Assembly: GCA_947650365.1 (NCBI GenBank) | Contig: OX393557.1 | Coordinates: 53,537,972 to 53,601,971 of the forward strand | Length of the DNA stretch: 64,000 nt | Direction: 5' to 3' | From: Chamaelirium japonicum | Taxonomy: Eukaryota; Streptophyta; Magnoliopsida; Liliales; Melanthiaceae | In this document: positions 57,095 through 64,000 of the stretch, piece by piece | How the letters are laid out: the number at the start of each line of letters is the position of its first letter | How positions within the stretch are numbered: the stretch's first letter is position 1 | The notes under the pieces: generated by a model | The model's database searches: none | Seen by the model: only the letters and a program-made list of their open reading frames with translations | Told to the model about the DNA's origin: nothing | Translations under genes and position numbers: made by a program

Positions 57095-57385
57095 AGAATT
57101 TAATCTACAACGCATATACATTTCAAGCCGGGGAACTATTATGTCTTGGCTAGCTCTAACATGAAAATCAATTATTATTGTATCGAATCCTCAAAAAACG
57201 TGTAATAGTGAAATTGAAAAAAATGCAAAAATGCACACAAACCAATGTGATCGAGAAATCCTATTCTACCCCCTGTAAATCCAGCTAATCGTACGTCTCT
57301 TAGGTAAGCATCTAAGGCCTTGTGATGGACTGCTAATCGAGTCTTCAGATCTTCAGCCGCGGATTCAACATAAAGGACTTGCATT
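57095..57385 (-). other. Short unassigned open frame next to LINE tail
   Basis: A 69-codon frame on the minus strand (57175-57384) begins MQVLYVESAAEDLKTRLAV and includes HHKALDAYLRDVRLAGFTGG. Its composition looks protein-like up to about residue 45 and then becomes AT-rich. I do not recognise a family. It may be an exon fragment; an acceptor/donor pair is not obvious. Confidence 0.25.
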
Positions 57386-59640
57386 TATTTATTTAGTTTT
57401 TTGGTAAACTGATCGATACTTCCTACTGAATTAAAGGCACTAGCTATGATCAATCGTGTCCACTACACCAATACTGTTAAAAAAGGACAGGCAATGACCA
57501 TAGTTTTTTAGGTATGTCATTTTTCAGTCTGTCGTTTTTCAATGCTCGTCATTTTTTACCACTAAAAAAAATAAATTGACCGTCGTTTATTAAAAGACAA
57601 ACTTTACTCATCATTTATTTATGTAGTTTATTACTCAAATTGGTGTAGTGGACAAGGTTCAAGATAGATCTACAGAAGTTTTGGCGCCATAATTGTACAA
57701 ATCTTCCTTGTTTGGCTTTAGTCGCTAACCTGTCAGCTACACTGTTCACCTCGCGATAAGTGTAAGTATCTTGAGTAACTTGGAGGGATGTGAGCATCCT
57801 CCTGTAGTCTCCAAGGATCGGCTCCTCCCCCTCTTGATTTTGGAGACGAGTGATAGTGGGCGAAGAGTCCCCTTCAATCTAGATGGGCTCCAACTTAAGC
57901 TTAGAGTCATAGCGTAGGCCCTCCCATAGACCTTTGCAACTGCAATAGAGGATGTGGTGAAGTCGCAACATCCAGCAAGGATTATATCCGCTCTATGGTT
58001 CTTGATGACCCAGCCTGCTCCCACCACTCCCGATATGCTCGAGACTACTCCATCGATATTGAGTTTGAAGATTCCTTGGTTTGGGGCTACCCACTTGATG
58101 TTGATTGATCTCAGTCCACTTGGATTCACCTGCAATCTAGGGAAGCATACAATTAGCATTAATGTACTCCCGAGTGACCTCAATACCCATCAATGCTATG
58201 TTCTCTCATGGAATTATCCGTCCTTCAATGCATACCTTGTTGCGGGCTTTCCAGACATGCCAGGCACCCATGATTGTTAGGGATATAGTGAAGTGCTTAG
58301 GCCAATAAGCCATAGATTCACCCCCATGATTGAGAGTGTAGTTTGTTTGCCTTGTATATGATTGTCACCATTAGCATGCCTCGGAGTTTCATCATCATTG
58401 ACCAAGAGGATCTCGAGGAACTTTGAAGTGCATTTCGGGGCTGTTGAGTGTCCGAGGTGATTGAAGATAAGCCCACACACCTCCTTCGATGCCGGGCATC
58501 GAAATATGGCGTGCTACTTATCTTCAATCTCTTTGACACACCAACTGCACAAAGGATCCAAGGGGATCGATTCCTCTCACTAGGAGAGACTTAGTTGGAA
58601 GTCTCCCTTTTAAAAGCTTCCATATAAAGGCCTTGGCCTTAGGGGTACATCTACACCTCCACAAGCAGTTCAAGCGGGTGTTCCATTTGGTGTTAGCACA
58701 AACTTGGGCAATTGTTGCGGCCCCTACACCCATTCATTTAGATATACTTTAGCCATGTCTGGGTGAAACCAGCATTCAAGCAAGCTCAACCGCCAACTTC
58801 CATCGCCGTCGAGAAGATCCTTCACACTATAGATCGAGTCTTTTGCCGATATGTCAAAGCTCATGGGGCATCGATCCAAAGGGATTGTTGCCAACCAAGG
58901 AGAGCTCCAAACATTTGCCCATGAGGGTAGTGCGGATGATTGACAAATTACGGATGATTGACAAATTCAAGGTGTCATCCGCGAATGAAAGGGATTGAAT
59001 TTGCCTGCCAGTTCTGGCAGGCCGGATGCCGGAGAGCGTTTCCTTGTTCAGATATTGTCTGAGGTGAATATTTAACACTTCCGAGCCAATGATGAACAAG
59101 TGTGGGGACAAGGGATCACCTTGACGAAGGCCTTGACTGAAAGTGAACCAATGCAAGGAGATGGAGTGCCATTGATGAGGATAGAGTAGGCAGGCTAGTT
59201 CTTACAAACAACATTGCACAGGCTAATCGGCCTGAAGTAAGTGTTCTAGTTTGGTAGGGTCATAATTCTTAGGGATAAGAACAATAAAGGTGTCTTTCGA
59301 ATTTCTTACCAACGTCGAGTAGATGAAAAAATTATGGACTGCATTATAGACATCCCCTTTGACAAGATGCTAATCGGCTTTGAAGAATTCAAAGGGGAAA
59401 CCATCCGGCCCTGGAGATTTATTCCCCAGAAGAGAAAAATTACACCACCCCCTCAATTCAGAGTCGGCCGATATATTCCAGGTGAGAGTGCGGCTGTACA
59501 TGGCCGTTGATAATCGATATGGTATCGGATCGATCAAGCACCGAGTCCTCTCCCATCCCAGGTTGGGTGTTCCATTTGGTGTGGAAACACTTCACCAATA
59601 GGGTGAGAGATGCTGCCCTGGTCTCGGGCATTTGATTTCT
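57386..59640 (-). mobile_element. L1-type LINE with RNase H, decayed and 5'-truncated
   Basis: Read on the minus strand: RT with NKSPGPDGFPFEFF (about 59400) and FIVLIPKNYDPTKLEH, then GLRQGDPLSPHLFI and SFADDT (59156-58854, catalytic FADD); a zinc-binding zf-RVT region, FIWKLLKGRLPTKSLLVRGI (58524-58733); and an RNase H domain starting FKLNIDG (58183-57746) and ending with REVNSVADRLATKA (57797-57615). An A-rich stretch (AAAAAACTAAATAAATAAA on the minus strand, about 57387-57405) looks like the 3' tail. Part of RT between the PGPDG and GLRQGD blocks is missing, there are several stops, an 18-bp tandem duplication sits near 58935-58970, and the Glu expected in the RNase H A-E-x motif is Lys. 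No ORF1 is seen. A MITE (57461-57650) is inserted near the 3' end. Confidence 0.85.
57461..57650. mobile_element. CACTA-type MITE, copy 2
   Basis: Same family as 21174-21348: ends CACTACACCAAT / ATTGGTGTAGTG, with shared interior phrases AGTCTGTCGTTTTTCAATG and ATTGACCGTCGTTT. It is 190 bp. The flanks GTC and GAC are a 3-bp duplication with one change. It is inserted in the LINE. Confidence 0.85.
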
Positions 59641-60088
59641 TACATATTAGTTTGAGCGTAAAAATTAAGCCAACAGAGATAAGATCCCGCAAGCGGTAAC
59701 AGTAGTATCTTGATATCTAGGTCTAGTGTCTTGATATCTAGCCTTGTTATGGCCTACAAAGATAAGTCACAGAAGCATGACTGACTCAGCTGACTGCTAG
59801 GTCATATAGCTTGATCCAGAGCCTATTTTTGGTCAGGTAGAATCTTGGTGCTTTTGTTTTTGTGCCCTTGGACCGTGCTTGGCTGAGAAGCTCTCAGAGT
59901 GAGGACCCTGCGGGCATTATTGCCGACATAGAAAAACCCTAGTCACGAGCCACGATGCCCAGCTCTTCCCTTGCCTCTGATAAGCAAGAGGCCACCATCA
60001 AACCCTAGCCTTATCTCTCTCTCTCTCTATCTCTCGACCCGTCTCTCCTCTTTCTCTTTCTAGCTTTCGTTCTTGCTTGCTTCGCACC
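59641..60088 (+). promoter_or_regulatory. Promoter and 5' leader of the DL-like gene
   Basis: Only about 450 bp separate the LINE from the start codon. The stretch contains two AAACCCTAG telo-box motifs (59934-59942 and 60000-60008) and a CT-rich Y-patch (about 60013-60035) of the kind found near plant transcription starts. No convincing TATA box; CATATAG at about 59806 is the nearest. Two TCTTGATATCTAG copies (59709, 59733) form a short direct repeat. Confidence 0.5.
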
Positions 60089-62126
<2,038 letters not shown>

Positions 62127-64000
62127 GTACGTAAGAAATACTTTATGAAATTGTCCTTCAAATTAATGTGACAATATAATGAAACCAAGATAAGTACGTT
62201 GTCCATGACAATACAAGTTAATGCTATCTCTATTACATAATCATTGGACATCTCTCTTTATTCAAAATTTTTGAAATTGACACAATTGAGATCTCATCAC
62301 TTATGTAGTAACTTCAACAATTATTAACGTTCTAGGCTAATTCCTATTAGAGATTTGAAGTAAGTAGATTGGTGGTGAATGATGTGGCATAAAACAAGAG
62401 GAAAAACTTTTCTTCTTAGATAAGAAAAATAGTTATGGTCCAATATTAATTAACCTTTTTTTATGGATTGACTTTTAGTACAACAAGTCACATGCCCTTT
62501 ATATAGACCTAGCTCATAAGATTAATCTGAGTTTAATCATGAGAAATGATCTTATCATGCATCCTATACCATAAGGTGGTGGTACTCAATGAATCGGTGT
62601 TGTTCGATGGCAAGCACCTGTGACTTGTGAACGACACTTAGCCCTTGTTGGCAGTAATAAATATATCTAACCTGTCACCTTATGGTATGGAGCAATTGGT
62701 GGGTCATTATTGTTCAAACATAAGCACCATAGAACCACCTACATATAGGCCGGATATAACCCCCATGTCATGAGCACTCACTTTACTTTATGATTTTTGT
62801 GATTTACAAAGCAACAACTAAAAATAACTAGAGAAGCACACAACACTATGCACATGCTAAATGAAGAGTTAGTCACAAGAAATATGAAGCATTGTAAGAA
62901 ATACTAAGATCCATCGAAAGATGAGGAGTCTAGCTTAGATTTTTTAACAAGTCCCTTTAAGCTACACTGCAACCATACCGATTTCTTTTTCTCAACTTGT
63001 GGAATGTCTCAAAGCCATTGTAAATTATCTGTCACTTGATCTTAGCCCTTTCAATACTTGATATTAAACAAATAAAATGATATTTGACTGATATATAGAA
63101 TTTTTCATGAGAAACTATATGTTTCTTTAGAGAGTGCTTCCAGTGATTATTCCCTTATGCTAATGAAATAGCACCCTAACTATTATAATATATATATAGT
63201 CATAATTGTTTTTTTATAAACCCTATATTTCTCCCATCCAAAACGATTGATTTAAAAAGTAGTAAGCACCATATTCTAGAGATGTATAATGGTCATATGA
63301 GGATTCTTTCAATTGTTGATCATACGAAATAATAAATATGTCCATATGTCTTAAAGCTTCATGCACTTCTTGCTCGGTCATGGATCTATGAAGTTATATA
63401 AATCCTTGATTATTAATTTTTTTGTGTTACTCTATTATCTTCTGTAATGAAATTATTCATTTTGATTGAACTAATATGCCATATCCATGAGCCATGTCAC
63501 CTGAAGGAATACATATTTTTCCACTTCCATCTTCTAATTTACTATCCATTAGTAAGTATGTGATGACATGATCTCTTTTGATGATCACTCATAGAAATTG
63601 AATTTCTAAAAATGTTTCAAATATATTTTTCTCACTTGAAATTATCAATCATTTCTTGTGCTTTAGACTTTGCTCCAATATGTCTAGTTAATTCTCCATA
63701 TTATGAGACTTATCACTTTTACATACGAAGTGCTTTTTGTAATACAACTCAACAAAGTAAATGAATTATATATTTAAACTATCAATATCATCCTTTAGTC
63801 CAATTCAATATACACATCATTTCCACTAGTAGGTTTATCGATAAAAATAATTAATCAAAGACATATTGTCTCCTTTATAAGTCTTCCACTGTCTTTTGTA
63901 TAATTGGAACTTTAACATTTTCTTCATTCAGCATTCTCATCCATGTTCTTATCTTTTGTCTCGATCTTTTTAACATTATTTTTTTGGTATTCTTCTTCAT
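62127..64000 (+). other. Start of a long intron 4 of the DL-like gene; no exon found
   Basis: AT-rich. I searched all frames for the EEIQRIKA and HREAFSAAAKNW sections that complete the YABBY domain and did not find them, so the intron exceeds 1.87 kb. A palindromic-looking pair CATCCTATACCATAAGGTGG / CACCTTATGGTATGGAGC (about 62562 and 62677) may mark a small inverted-repeat insertion. From about 63050 to the end the minus strand has broken peptide-like stretches that I cannot assign. Confidence 0.5.

Overview
This window is plant nuclear DNA, most likely from a monocot. It is gene-poor and built from nested transposable elements. The one clear host gene is at the right end (60089 onward, + strand): a YABBY transcription factor of the DROOPING LEAF / CRABS CLAW type. 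Four of its exons are visible and the gene runs off the right edge. The first-exon residues and a Leu-Gln pair at the exon 1/2 junction look like monocot DL rather than eudicot CRC. No rRNA, organelle insert or CRISPR array is visible; a tRNA-like SINE head is the only RNA-derived trace.

Layout. (1) 1-2377: 5' part of a minus-strand Tat-like Ty3/Gypsy retrotransposon that continues off the left edge. (2) 2378-4183: remnant of an older LTR element with an initiator-Met primer site. (3) 4184-20729: a three-level nest. A Copia-like LTR pair with no coding domains holds a truncated Tat-like fragment. Its right LTR is split by a minus-strand gag-only element (7320-20642, target duplication ACGAT), which is itself split by a chromovirus (13114-19745, target duplication ATTTT). 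LTR divergence agrees with this order. (4) 20730-21691: flanking DNA with a SINE-like scrap and a CACTA-type MITE. (5) 21701-34170: a 12.5-kb Mutator-like DNA transposon with 49-bp terminal inverted repeats and a perfect 9-bp target duplication. It carries a decayed MURA-type transposase, a small gene joining an RNase H1 N-terminal (hybrid-binding) domain to a predicted membrane tail, and an eight-exon Ulp1/C48-peptidase gene on the other strand bracketed by two arrays of a 91-bp hairpin repeat. (6) 34180-38063: GA-rich repeats, an hAT MITE, a foldback MITE and a cluster of short palindromes. (7) 38064-54321: a nearly full-length 16.3-kb Tat retrotransposon on the minus strand (target duplication GTGGG) with gag, protease, RT, two RNase H domains and integrase, plus a plus-strand (antisense) plant-mobile-domain ORF region with its own TATA box. 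(8) 54327-59640: a 400-bp SMART/TRIM element, a non-autonomous CACTA element and a decayed L1-type LINE holding a second copy of the CACTA MITE. (9) 59641-64000: the 5' flank and first four exons of the DL-like gene. Its first intron is a threefold tandem duplication, each unit carrying a (GA)n tract.

The elements act mainly as parasites of one another. Two points bear on function: the MULE as a carrier of three different gene cargoes and a repeat array, and the GA-rich, triplicated first intron of a floral developmental regulator. Coordinates of element ends come from reading TSDs and terminal motifs directly. Divergences are hand counts over short stretches and are approximate.
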